Assembly: GCA_028277345.1 (NCBI GenBank)
Contig: JANQGM010000040.1
Span: 62,001-126,000, forward strand
Source: Candidatus Bipolaricaulota bacterium
GTDB taxonomy: Bacteria; Bipolaricaulota; Bipolaricaulia; UBA7950; UBA9294
Reading direction: 5' to 3'
DNA length: 64,000 bases
Part shown: piece after piece, positions 55,601 to 63,530 of the stretch
Layout of the letters: every line of letters begins with the position of its first letter
Position numbering within the stretch: position 1 is the stretch's first letter
Made by a program: the position numbers and the translations under genes
The notes under the pieces: model-generated
Databases searched by the model: none
What the model was told of the DNA's origin: nothing
What the model saw: only the letters and a program-made list of their open reading frames with translations

Positions 55601-57812
55601 CACGATGATACCCAAACATCTTCTCAGCGCGCTTGTTCACCAGCAGGATGCGTCCGCGATCATCCAGGATGATCATGGCATCGGCTGCCGATTCCAGCAG
55701 TCCACGGAAGCGCGCTTCGCTCTCGGCCAACGACCGCTGCGATTCCTTGATCTCCGTGATGTCCTGCCCGGAACTTAAAACTCCCGTCGGGGTTCCCTTT
55801 TCATCGCGGAGAACCGTGTTGTGCCAGAAGATACAACGTCGCTCTCCCGATGCTGTGAGGATCTCGTTTTCAACGTATTCGGCAGGCTCAGTTTTCCCGG
55901 ATAGCAGATCCCGGAACCCCGCCCGGATTCGTTCTCGATCATCCTCCGGCACGCAGCACGCGACCCAATCGACGCCAATGATTTCATCTTCCGGGCGCCC
56001 CAAGACGGTGACGCCCATTGTGTTGATCAACTCGACCCTGCCTTCAACATCAAGAACGACGAAGATCACACCGGCAATGTCCAGGTACTGTTGCGCACGA
56101 TCCCGTTCGGCTTGCAGCGCTGCCTCGGCCCGTTTGAAGGAAGTGATGTTTGCATTCGAGCCCCGGTACCCAATGAACGTCCCCTCAGCATCGAATATCG
56201 GCGAACCCGAACTCAATAAGCAAACGGTCCGTCCTCCCTTCTCGCAAGTCCAGGTCTCCATCCCTGCGAACGGCGCTTGTCCAGCCGCGATTTTCTGCCA
56301 GATCTCCTTCATACGAGTTGCTTCGTTCTGCGGCATATGCTCAAAAACCATAATGCCCAGCAGTTCTTCTGGCTCATAGCCCAGCACATCCCGTACCTCT
56401 TCGGAGACGAAGGTATAGCGCCCCTCCGCGTCAACTTCCCATACCCAGTCTCCTGCACTGCGCATCACATCTCGAAGCCGTTGCTCGCTTTCAGCCAATT
56501 CGCGTTCAGCCCGTTTCTGCCGCGTTCGATCGGCCATCGCCAAGATCCAGAATCGGGATCGTCTGCCCGCCGTTCGGCCCATCGACAAGGTAAGCTCCAC
56601 CCAAACGATCGTTCCATTCCTGTGGCGGCATCGTAGCTCGCTCACGCTCCGCTCTTGCTTCCCTTCCTGTAGGCGATGCATCTGCGTCCGCAGACTTTCC
56701 AAATCGTGGTCGTGAATGATTTCATCCAGGTTCCGCCCGACGAGTTCGTCCGTGTCGTAACCAAGAATATCGGCGAAAGGTCCGTTCACGTGTGTCATGC
56801 GATGACGATCGATGTCCGCAGCTGCCAGGCCGACGGCCGCGAAGTCGAAGAAGGCCTCTGAACGCGTTTCGGATTCAACAAGCCGCTTGTTCAAGGCGCG
56901 CTGCCTGATCCTGGATGCCACGAGCAACAGAAAGGCGATGCCCGCTGCGCCAACCGACAGAACGATTGCCCACCACCATCCCTGCGAATCCCCTATGCGA
57001 GCGAAATCTTCTCCCAAGAGATGGGTGGATAGGCTCGTGTAGTAGACGGAAGACACATCAGCCTTCATCTCGCGAATCGCACGATCGAGAGCGTCGGCGA
57101 TCTCCGCGCCATCGGCCGATCCCAGTGGATAGGCGAATCGCAGTTCGATGGGATCAAAGAGGATCGAGGTTGCATGGAGGCCATAAGCATCTGCACGAAG
57201 GAGTCCGAAGAAACGGTTTACCACGCCCGCTTCAGCGCGACCGTCGTGAATCGCTTCGAAAACAGACTCATAGTCGTCGACCTCAACGAAGTCGCTCCTC
57301 ACATTAAATCGATCAAGCAGCGGCATGATCCCCTCGTCTCCATCGGTGTGAAGACTCCCCCGCATGACGGCGATTCGGTGCCCTTCCAAGTCGGGCAACC
57401 CCATGATCTCCGTAGGAGGCTGAATATAGATAGCGCCCCAGTTGGTGAAGAGCGTCTCCTGGCTAAATCCGTAAACTTGGGCGCGCGCCTCGGAATAGGC
57501 GACATCAGGCAACAGGTCGATCTCTCCAGCGGCCAGGCGATCGAGATTCTCGATCCACGTTCCCCGAATGTACTGCAGTTGCCAGCCTTCAGCCTCAGCG
57601 ATAACGGCGAGCAACTCCGGAAAGAACCCGTCTTCTTCTCCCGATGCATTGGTGAAGAGCTCGGGGGCATTTTCATAGAAACCAACCCGCACCACTTGCG
57701 CGCTCCCACTGAAGGCCAGAAGACCAAGCAGAAACATCCACACCGTCAATGAAGGGGCGAGACCACACCCATGACGCGCCCTTCGGGATGCTCGTTGATG
57801 GGTGTCGCGCAT
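52671..57812 (-). CDS. Giant sensor histidine kinase: periplasmic binding-protein domain, nine PAS domains, HisKA, HATPase
   Basis: This 1713-residue membrane kinase has a signal/anchor helix near residue 25 and a periplasmic SBP_bac_3-type solute-binding domain (VRVGFYENAPELF to about 265). A transmembrane helix follows (WAIVLSVGAAGIAFLLLVA, about 290). I count nine successive PAS/PAC units (about 320-1460), then HisKA with the phosphorylated His in ANMSHELRTPLNAVIGF (about 1489), and HATPase_c (LLSNAVKFTPDGG, DTGIGI, HQGTGLGLAL). No receiver is fused. Start ATG 57812 follows GGAGG with 5-base spacing; ATG 57851 has none. The two regulators follow directly. Confidence 0.93.
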   Translation of the reverse strand: MRDTHQRASRRARHGCGLAPSLTVWMFLLGLLAFSGSAQVVRVGFYENAPELFTNASGEEDGFFPELLAVIAEAEGWQLQYIRGTWIENLDRLAAGEIDLLPDVAYSEARAQVYGFSQETLFTNWGAIYIQPPTEIMGLPDLEGHRIAVMRGSLHTDGDEGIMPLLDRFNVRSDFVEVDDYESVFEAIHDGRAEAGVVNRFFGLLRADAYGLHATSILFDPIELRFAYPLGSADGAEIADALDRAIREMKADVSSVYYTSLSTHLLGEDFARIGDSQGWWWAIVLSVGAAGIAFLLLVASRIRQRALNKRLVESETRSEAFFDFAAVGLAAADIDRHRMTHVNGPFADILGYDTDELVGRNLDEIIHDHDLESLRTQMHRLQEGKQERSVSELRCRHRNGTIVWVELTLSMGRTAGRRSRFWILAMADRTRQKRAERELAESEQRLRDVMRSAGDWVWEVDAEGRYTFVSEEVRDVLGYEPEELLGIMVFEHMPQNEATRMKEIWQKIAAGQAPFAGMETWTCEKGGRTVCLLSSGSPIFDAEGTFIGYRGSNANITSFKRAEAALQAERDRAQQYLDIAGVIFVVLDVEGRVELINTMGVTVLGRPEDEIIGVDWVACCVPEDDRERIRAGFRDLLSGKTEPAEYVENEILTASGERRCIFWHNTVLRDEKGTPTGVLSSGQDITEIKESQRSLAESEARFRGLLESAADAMIILDDRGRILLVNKRAEKMFGYHRDELNGREIEVLIPERFSRHPSLCEAYRREPFPRQMGEGPELWAVRKDKTEFRVEISLSSTEVSNRLVVMVAVRDVTEQVEAELALRESEERLMEAQAIAHLGHWNFDFERSELRWSDEVYRIFEVDRTTYQPTYDAFLERLPSDDREIVQAAWSQALEGLPYDIEHRILAGRDIKWVRERARIDFSEDGRPLQCLGTVADITDQKHVEMELERHRAHLAELVDERTVALQTAVEAANAASFRYDILTNTVEHDQRWYKIVGLKEGEFDGTYASWKQMIHPEDLARIEAVARTAMESNTDSLGYEYRIVRPNGEIRFIESRARILRDSQGTPISTVGLDIDITKRREADAAIREREAFLQTIIDNMPIDFFSVDRQYRYTMQSPSSRAAMGEVVGRTIDEVDVPEAQREEWKEQHRRALSGESFRVESELQTAEGKRRTYLTQLAPVRVGNEIIASIANSMDITDRKHAEMELAEAKAIAERAAKDARRFRMMADASGLGIGISTLDGVIEYINPTLLSFIGEPNVEAVIGKDWREYYDERSQQVFRSTVLPTLMSEGRWQGELRLMARDGTARTTKENLFLISDENGRPAYIADLIADLTEQKAAEARLRKLSQAIEDSPVSVVITDINGNIEYVNPKFCRLTGYAEDEVLGRNPRILKAGDHASSFYRDLWNTILSGQEWRGELCNQKKSGELFWELASISPIRDENGSITHFVAVKEDITTRKYADWELEQATRDAQAASQAKSEFLANMSHELRTPLNAVIGFSEILEDETFGDLNEKQAQYIGNILASGRHLLDLINDILDLSKIEAGKMSLELEDVNVSRWIFESLIFVQEKAMRHNIKLQTQVSPQANDLMVRADERKLKQILFNLLSNAVKFTPDGGTVNIEADVDGDDVVIRVTDTGIGIRPEEVNLVFEEFEQLDSSYARSHQGTGLGLALTKRLVELHGGRIEVVSEGEDKGSTFAVRLPLGASMS

Positions 57813-57908
57813 TCCAGCCTCCGTGTCTCCATGGATTCGGCAGAACTCCATACAACAGACTACAGTAGACGTGCTGAAGGGGCAATCCTCACCGCTTCCG
57901 GTTGAGCG

Positions 57909-58439
57909 CTAGGAGTTTGGATCCGAATGCAGGTCGATCCAGAAGCGATCCACCTCGTGGCCGACGGGCTCGAAGAAGATGCGATTGTCGAAGACGCCGC
58001 CGCACGCGCGAATCACGCCTGCCGACGCCAGATTATCCGATGCGCAGGTGATGAGAATCCGCTCGATCTCTCTCTCGCGCGCCATCGTCATCGCATGCTT
58101 CAGCAGTTGAGTTCCATAGCCTTTGCGCCGTTCGGATGGGCGCACGGAATAGCCAACATGGCCTCCAAACTGCAATAGACTGTCGGTTAGCCAATGCCGA
58201 AGATTGAGGACGCCAAGTATGCGCTCGCCATCGAACAAAAACCGCGAGGATGACGGAACCCAACCATCCGGAAGTCCCTCTCCGCGCTCGTGCTTGGCGA
58301 ACTGCTCGACGGTGTCAGCGAACGACCCGTCGGCGGGACGAAAACATGCGGGAATCCTCTCCTCATTCGCCGCTGCAAATTCAGCGATGAAGTCCGCCAC
58401 CGCCCGCTCATGATCCGTGTGCAGCCGTTCGATTGCCAT
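57909..58439 (-). CDS. GNAT-family N-acetyltransferase
   Basis: This 176-residue acetyltransferase has the acetyl-CoA motif YSVRPSERRKGYGTQLLKHAMTMA (about residues 94-117) and the segment ILITCASDNLASAGVIRACGG typical of the YafP/RimJ-like predicted acetyltransferases. The substrate is unknown. It lies 33 bases after the hydrolase gene on the same strand and is probably the last gene of that minus-strand group. Confidence 0.86.
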   Translation of the reverse strand: MAIERLHTDHERAVADFIAEFAAANEERIPACFRPADGSFADTVEQFAKHERGEGLPDGWVPSSSRFLFDGERILGVLNLRHWLTDSLLQFGGHVGYSVRPSERRKGYGTQLLKHAMTMAREREIERILITCASDNLASAGVIRACGGVFDNRIFFEPVGHEVDRFWIDLHSDPNS

Positions 58440-58472
58440 GTCAGTCCCTTCTAGCTCCCCCGCTCAAGTCGT

Positions 58473-59279
58473 TCAGAGGCCGAGCTGTTGCCGTAGCCAG
58501 GTCAATCTGTCACGGCGAGCGGCGTCATTGAGTCCGTGGCCGACATCATACCAGTTCACCGCCTTGGGCTCGCACGCCGCGTCAAAGAACGCCTGTCCCC
58601 GGTCGACGGGAACATGTGGATCCTGGGTTCCAAATTGAAAGAAGAGCGGCGCCGGCGCAAGCTCCTTCACGCGCCCGATCGGATCCAGGGGGCGCATCTG
58701 CTTGACATATGCATCACGTGCCTCCTCCTTGAGTCGGGGATAATACAGGTACCAATCCGGGAATCGCGGCGTTCCCGCCATGAAGACATAACACGTGGGC
58801 CGGGCATCGACACTTCCTGCGACAACGCCATACATGGCGCCGAAATCGTGGCCGACATAGGCGAAACGGGCGGGATCGGCCCCTGCCTGCGAGAGCAACA
58901 GGTCCATGGCTCGGCGCAGTTCGACGGTCTGATGAACGGAATCCGCCCAATCGTCGGCTTGCGTTCGCTTCAAGAACCATTCTCGATCCGACCACATCGT
59001 TTCGATTAACAACGACATGGCCCCTTCGCCCGCCAGAGTGGTGGCTTCTTCGAGAAATTGCGTTCGGTTGGAATCGCAGGCCTCAGGCTCATACCAGTGG
59101 ACATAGAGAACGACCGGAAACGGTCCCACCCCAGCCGGCCGAACAAGCGACGCCGCGCGGCGCTGTCCCGTTCGTGCGCAGAACGTCAGCGTCGATACGA
59201 TCGAACCATTGGATTCGAGTTGGCCAACGTCGCGAACATCCAGCGAGAGATCCCGGTCGTCATCGAATGTCATCGTCAC
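58473..59279 (-). CDS. Alpha/beta hydrolase with Asp at the nucleophile elbow
   Basis: This 268-residue alpha/beta-hydrolase fold protein resembles dienelactone-hydrolase relatives. The nucleophile-elbow segment is VGHDFGAMYG, with Asp where esterases have Ser. A late His (VGHGLNDAARRD) could complete a triad, with an acid in QDPHVPVD. Asp nucleophiles occur in epoxide hydrolases and haloalkane dehalogenases, so reaction type is open. No signal peptide is visible. Its start overlaps the aldo/keto reductase stop by 20 bases. Confidence 0.78.
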   Translation of the reverse strand: MTMTFDDDRDLSLDVRDVGQLESNGSIVSTLTFCARTGQRRAASLVRPAGVGPFPVVLYVHWYEPEACDSNRTQFLEEATTLAGEGAMSLLIETMWSDREWFLKRTQADDWADSVHQTVELRRAMDLLLSQAGADPARFAYVGHDFGAMYGVVAGSVDARPTCYVFMAGTPRFPDWYLYYPRLKEEARDAYVKQMRPLDPIGRVKELAPAPLFFQFGTQDPHVPVDRGQAFFDAACEPKAVNWYDVGHGLNDAARRDRLTWLRQQLGL

Positions 59280-60282
59280 GATCTTTCCCCCTAATCACAC
59301 GGTCGATATCGGCAAGTTGATCCCGTGAGAGCGGTCCGAAGTCCATCGCGCGCGCGTTCTCCTCGATGTGCTGGACCGTCCTGAATCCGGGAATCGGGAT
59401 CGTTCGATCCGATTGAGCCCAGATCCATCCCAGCGCCCCTTGAACCACCGATCGTCCGCCGCTCTCCAAGATATCACGAAGCGCTTCGACAAGGTTGCGA
59501 ATCTCGCGGAACCGCCCCTCACCCAGATTCCAGGTGTTGCGAATGTCATCATCCGCGAAGGCTTTATCTGACGGATAGGTTCCCGTCAACAGCCCCATGG
59601 AAAGCGGACTTCGAATGACGCCCCCAAGATCAGCCCCTTTGCACAAGGCGATCATGTCATCGTTGCGCCGGATCAGGTTGAGGGCAAATTCGACCACGCT
59701 GCAGTGCTCTCCCACCACCAACGTCTCCATCCGAGCGACATCGTCCGTACTCCATCCATAGGTTCGGATTTTCCCCTCAGCAACAAGTTGCTCAAGGGTT
59801 TCAGCGACCGGTTCGATCGCCCCATCGAAGTCTCCCCAATGGAAGTAGTACACGTCAATGTAGTCTGTTTCCAATCGGCGAAGACTGTTCTCGCAGCACT
59901 GACGAATGAACTCCGGGCGCGCGTCGTGTCCGAGGTACAATTTCTTCGCCTCATCGATGACGTTTCCGAATTTGGTGCCGATGATGGCGCGGTCCCGACG
60001 TCCCCTAAGAGCCTGGCCGATCACACGCTCGGAATGCCCGCACCCGTAGGAGTCGGAGGTATCCAGGAAATTGATACCGCGATCCAAGGCCGCATGGATC
60101 GCTCGAATGGACTCTCGATCGTCAACCTGCCCCCATCCGCCGGGGAAACGTTCCGCAACATCGCTCTGCCAGGCGACCTTGTCGTGATCTCCACGCCAAA
60201 ACGGTCCGCCAATCGGATAGCAGCCCAAACCAAGCGCACTCACCTCAATCCCGCTTCGCCCTAGATGCCGCGTCGTCATCAT
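59260..60282 (-). CDS. Aldo/keto reductase
   Basis: This 340-residue (beta/alpha)8 NADPH-dependent reductase has the catalytic Asp/Tyr region FLDTSDSYGCGHSERVIG, Lys in IIGTKFG, and His in VYYFHWGD. The C-terminal cofactor segment IPIPGFRTVQHIEENARAMD is typical. ATG ATG at 60282/60279 begins MTTRHLGRSGIEVSALGLG. The start lies 1 base after the stop of a truncated homologue. The substrate is unknown. Confidence 0.9.
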   Translation of the reverse strand: MMTTRHLGRSGIEVSALGLGCYPIGGPFWRGDHDKVAWQSDVAERFPGGWGQVDDRESIRAIHAALDRGINFLDTSDSYGCGHSERVIGQALRGRRDRAIIGTKFGNVIDEAKKLYLGHDARPEFIRQCCENSLRRLETDYIDVYYFHWGDFDGAIEPVAETLEQLVAEGKIRTYGWSTDDVARMETLVVGEHCSVVEFALNLIRRNDDMIALCKGADLGGVIRSPLSMGLLTGTYPSDKAFADDDIRNTWNLGEGRFREIRNLVEALRDILESGGRSVVQGALGWIWAQSDRTIPIPGFRTVQHIEENARAMDFGPLSRDQLADIDRVIRGKDRDDDIR

Positions 60283-60283
60283 G

Positions 60284-60487
60284 CTACACGCTCCGTTCTG
60301 TTCTTGAGTTCCAGCCGTAGCTGACCGCCATATCGAAGAACGTGATCTCCATGTCCAGTGCGACACGCACCGTTCGAACCGATTCCGAATCGTCGGCCCG
60401 CCCCCGTTCTGAGGGCGACGCCCGGCAGCATCCCATGCCGAGAGCGCTGACTTCGATGCCGCTCTTTTGCAGCGTTCGTCGTTCCAT
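60284..60487 (-). pseudogene. Truncated aldo/keto reductase
   Basis: This 67-codon frame matches only the N-terminus of an aldo/keto reductase: MERRTLQKSGIEVSALGMG, then DDSESVRTVRVALDMEITFF and a changed active-site region (DMAVSYGWNSRTERSV) before a stop. About 270 residues are missing, including the catalytic Lys and His and the cofactor site. AGGAGA still precedes its ATG. It lies between two intact homologues, so it probably arose by recombination between tandem copies that deleted most of a third gene. Confidence 0.8.
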
Positions 60488-60494
60488 CGTTCTC

Positions 60495-61490
60495 CTATCG
60501 TGGGTGCTGATTCGGACCTGGAGAAACTTCGTCGATGCGCTGGCAGTCGGACTCGGTCAGCTCAACGGCGAGTGCTCCAAGCGAGTCCTCAAGCTGGCTG
60601 AACGTTCTCGGACCGATGATGACGCTCGTAACCCCCTCCCGTGTCAGGGGCCATGCGGTGGCCAACTGACTCACGGTGCATCCCTTCTCCTTGGCCATGG
60701 CGGCAACGGCATCAAGGACATCAAGATTTCCATCCGTCAGATAGTTATCCTTGTACCCACTCCAAGCGGCATCGGCATACCGCGATTCCTCGGGCATCGG
60801 GGCATTCTGTACGTACTGGCCCGAGAGAAGTCCCGCCGCCAACGGCGGATAGGCAAGGATGGCGATCTCGTGCTTCCTCGCCATAGGCAGAAGCTCTGCT
60901 TCAACCTTGCGCCGCAACGGATTGAGTTTCTCTTGCTCTGAGATGAAGCGATGAAGCCTGAGCTCGCGCGATACGCCGAGTGCCTCCATGATTTGCCAGG
61001 CAGCAACGTGTGATGTTCCGATATAGCGCACCTTCCCCGCACGAATCAAATCGTCCAGCGCCCGTAGGGTTTCGTCTGTGGGGACCGCCGGATCGGGCGA
61101 GTGCATCTGATACAGGTCGATGGTGTCTGCCTGCAAGCGGCGAAGGGAGGCCTCACAGGCCTGGGTCGCATGGCGCCGGCTGCCGCCTCGTGCGTTCGGA
61201 TCGTCCCACCGGGTGGGGTAAAGAAACTTCGTTGCCAAGATGACCTGATGTCGACCACCCCGACTTGCGAAATACCGCCCTAGCCGCGCCTCAGTGTGTC
61301 CCATGCCGGCGCCGCCGTTGAGTACATGCCCATAGAAATCGGCCGTGTCGATGAAATTAATGCCGGCCTCCAGCACACGATCGATCATTCGTGCGGACTC
61401 ACCTTCGGGGGTACGATCCGCGAAGTTCATCGAACCCAGGCAAAGCCGGCTGACGTAAACGCCCGTTCGGCCCAGTTGAACGTATTCCAA
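60495..61490 (-). CDS. Aldo/keto reductase
   Basis: This roughly 331-residue reductase is of the YghZ/Kvbeta-like class. The active-site region is FIDTADFYG, Lys in ILATKFL, His in LYQMHSPD, and cofactor segment GVTSVIIGPRTFSQLEDSLGA. I chose TTG 61490 (MEYVQLGRTGVYVSRLCLG), which follows GGAAAGGA and matches the family N-terminus. The frame extends to 61526 without such a site. A truncated copy follows after 7 bases. Confidence 0.88.
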   Translation of the reverse strand: MEYVQLGRTGVYVSRLCLGSMNFADRTPEGESARMIDRVLEAGINFIDTADFYGHVLNGGAGMGHTEARLGRYFASRGGRHQVILATKFLYPTRWDDPNARGGSRRHATQACEASLRRLQADTIDLYQMHSPDPAVPTDETLRALDDLIRAGKVRYIGTSHVAAWQIMEALGVSRELRLHRFISEQEKLNPLRRKVEAELLPMARKHEIAILAYPPLAAGLLSGQYVQNAPMPEESRYADAAWSGYKDNYLTDGNLDVLDAVAAMAKEKGCTVSQLATAWPLTREGVTSVIIGPRTFSQLEDSLGALAVELTESDCQRIDEVSPGPNQHPR

Positions 61491-61593
61491 GTGATTCCTT
61501 TCCTCGGATTTGTGATGAGGGATCAAGGCGCATCGAGAGCGCCCCCTTCGGCGAGCGCATGCGATCGTCCACCTCGCCCTCGGCGAATGTGCC

Positions 61594-62733
61594 TCAGGTC
61601 GAATCGGAATCCGGTTGCGATGCCGCGCCGAGTGCGAGCAGCCGTGAACCTAGTGCCGTCAGCGATTCCTCGCTCAGCGAATAGAACTTCATGCCGTCTT
61701 GTTTTCGAAGCTTCAAAACACCGGCCGCCACAAGAAGGCTCAGGTGTCGAGAAACGGCCGGCTGACTGATCTCCATGCGCGATACGATCTGCTGTGCATA
61801 GAGCTCTCGCCCAACCAACATGGCCAATATCTCAAGGCGAGTTTCATCCGCGAGCGCTCGCAACGGCGCAAACAAATCACGCACGGATTCAGTGATGCCT
61901 GCCGATTCACTATTGGGGCGGCAGTTGTAGAGCAAGGCCAACACCCTTCCGGCGGGATCCATGGGCACGAACTGCACAAAGGGGCCCGTGAAGCAGTTGG
62001 GAATGAAGATGAGGTGTTCAAGATGGTCCATCCAGCCCGCCATTCCAGAGGGAAGAGGGCGGCCCGTGACCTGCGCGAAGGTCGCCGGCAATCCTCCACT
62101 GAACGCGACTATCTCAAACCCTCGGACACTTCGCTGAGCCAGTCGATCGCACTCCGCATGAACCGGCTGATAATAGGACTCCCAAAAGCGTGTGATCGCA
62201 AGAACCAGCTGGGCCTTCAATTCACTCGGAGACACAATCAATCTCGCGATCCTTCTGAATCGCTCATCATTCGCTTCCGCCAACTCCGTCCACTCACATG
62301 CCGTGTTGCAAAAGAACTCGCGAAGCCGCTCGCCGTCGGCCAGATTGGTCGGTACAGCGAGTGGGGCCTCGTGCGTTGAGGCCTTTCGCGCCAGTTCCTC
62401 AAAAAGCCTGACTACTCCCTGATGAATCGCGTCATCGGGAATCGCCGCGATCCAACCCAAGAGCGCGGACAGATCGCCTATCTCCGGCTGTTGATTGAGC
62501 AGCTCTTGTAGCAGAATGGGCACACCGAGGGGCCCGACAATCCACAGGATGTCTCGCCGGACGCCCTCCTCAAGTGCAGCGAAGGTCACGTAAATCCACT
62601 GATCGAATCCTTCATAGCGTGGCGCCTTCGAGAGTGTGGTCAACGTTCCGATGATGAGGAAGGGAAACGAATGCCGAAACTCCACGTGAGGAGTCGGCGA
62701 GGCTTGGGGATTCGAGCTATCATTTATAAGCAT
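61594..62733 (-). CDS. ArsR-type transcriptional regulator with a large N-terminal domain
   Basis: This 379-residue protein has a C-terminal winged helix (ALADETRLEILAMLVGRELYAQQIVSRMEISQPAVSRHLSLLVAAGVLKLRKQDGMKFY, about residues 295-353) of the ArsR family. The first 290 residues form an all-helical region of unknown type. The usual ArsR protein has only about 100 residues. The start ATG lacks a ribosome site and lies within an AT-rich imperfect dyad (62726-62741), suggesting autoregulation or a leaderless mRNA. It is divergent from the thioredoxin-fold gene. Confidence 0.8.
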   Translation of the reverse strand: MLINDSSNPQASPTPHVEFRHSFPFLIIGTLTTLSKAPRYEGFDQWIYVTFAALEEGVRRDILWIVGPLGVPILLQELLNQQPEIGDLSALLGWIAAIPDDAIHQGVVRLFEELARKASTHEAPLAVPTNLADGERLREFFCNTACEWTELAEANDERFRRIARLIVSPSELKAQLVLAITRFWESYYQPVHAECDRLAQRSVRGFEIVAFSGGLPATFAQVTGRPLPSGMAGWMDHLEHLIFIPNCFTGPFVQFVPMDPAGRVLALLYNCRPNSESAGITESVRDLFAPLRALADETRLEILAMLVGRELYAQQIVSRMEISQPAVSRHLSLLVAAGVLKLRKQDGMKFYSLSEESLTALGSRLLALGAASQPDSDST

Positions 62734-62741
62734 ATAGTTAT
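62726..62741. promoter_or_regulatory. AT-rich imperfect dyad in the ArsR/thioredoxin divergent region
   Basis: ATAA-GC-ATAT-AG-TTAT is symmetric at 12 of 16 positions in a strongly AT-rich patch (62715-62757) in otherwise GC-rich DNA. It covers the regulator start codon and probably promoter -10 elements on both strands. A candidate operator for the ArsR-type protein. Confidence 0.4.
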
Positions 62742-62847
62742 ATTATTATTTATTTAGCGCCGCGTCAACGTGGATCACGTCGATTTCCCAACGGAGTCCG
62801 CACCATGTGATAGACTTGGGAAACGCTCAATCGAAGCGAGGGGGATC

Positions 62848-63288
62848 ATGAATCGAACGCTTACCTTGTTTTTGCTGCTTGCCCTCGGCGTCGCCGGCAT
62901 CGTCGGTCTTCAATCCTTGGGCGTTCTTCCCCCCATCGCGCGGCTCTCCAATTCTCCCGACGATTCCCTGGAGTCCGCTCACATCATCTTCTTTGAGAAG
63001 GAAGATTGCTCACGCTGCCGGAACATGAAGAAAAGTCTGGCGCAATTTCTTCAGGATTACCCCGATGTCACCTACGTCCTCTACGATGTCGAGGCGGATG
63101 CTGAGCTGCTGCTTCGACTCCAAGAGCACCATGGAATCGCCGATGCGCGAGAGATATATCCTGTGATGTTCATCGGCGACGACGTCATCGTCGGAGAGGG
63201 GCGTTTGGAGGAACTGGCACTCCGAAGCGCCATGGCGTCCTGCCAATCCGAGGGCTGCCCGCCTCCAGCCTCACTTCTCAATCGATAG
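62848..63288 (+). CDS. Exported or membrane-anchored thioredoxin-fold protein
   Basis: This 146-residue protein has an N-terminal membrane segment (TLFLLLALGVAGIVGLQSLG), then a thioredoxin-like fold with the redox pair CSRC (FFEKEDCSRCRNMKKSL) and FVYPVMFIGDDVIVGE-like strand (here IYPVMFIGDDVIVGEG). Two further Cys near the C-terminus (ASCQSEGC) could form a second pair. ATG 62848 follows GAGGGGGATC. It is likely a thiol oxidoreductase outside the cytoplasm; no signal-peptidase site is certain. Confidence 0.8.
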   Translation: MNRTLTLFLLLALGVAGIVGLQSLGVLPPIARLSNSPDDSLESAHIIFFEKEDCSRCRNMKKSLAQFLQDYPDVTYVLYDVEADAELLLRLQEHHGIADAREIYPVMFIGDDVIVGEGRLEELALRSAMASCQSEGCPPPASLLNR

Positions 63289-63370
63289 AGGAACGGTATG
63301 CCCGGGAAGCCCCGATTCAATCCGCCGACATCGCTCCATCACACGCCGCATCCGAAGATCACGCGAAGTG

Positions 63371-63437
63371 ATTCTCGGACCTTCCGTCGAAGGATGCTGG
63401 AGGCTGAACCACACGTGTCGTTGACGGTTTCCGTAGG
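63371..63437. repeat. 67-bp direct repeat, copy 1
   Basis: The 67-bp unit is repeated with a 70-bp period and few differences (copy 2 at 63441). It contains the small hairpin CCTTC-CGTC-GAAGG and a GTC-GTT-GAC mini-stem. The 70-base period is not a multiple of 3, so it is not a protein repeat. Confidence 0.85.
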
Positions 63438-63440
63438 CTA

Positions 63441-63507
63441 ATCCTCGGGCCTTTCGTCGAAGGATGCCGGAGGCTGAACCGCACGTGTCGTTGACGGTTT
63501 CCGTAGG
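63441..63507. repeat. 67-bp direct repeat, copy 2
   Basis: Second copy of the unit at 63371. The hairpin is kept with a G-U pair (CCTTT-CGTC-GAAGG), suggesting the RNA or DNA fold matters. It ends 24 bases before the hypC start. The rest of the 242-base gap 63289-63530 shows no gene or clear terminator. Confidence 0.85.
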
Positions 63508-63530
63508 ATATACTTCCCCCGGTGATAACC

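Noticed and set aside
62770-62847. Upstream start for the thioredoxin-fold gene
   Set aside because: The extra 26 residues are polar and would place the membrane segment internally; ATG 62848 has a ribosome site and begins a normal export signal.
63371-63507. Possible CRISPR array
   Set aside because: Only two 67-bp units with a 3-base spacer; no short repeat with unique spacers and no cas genes.
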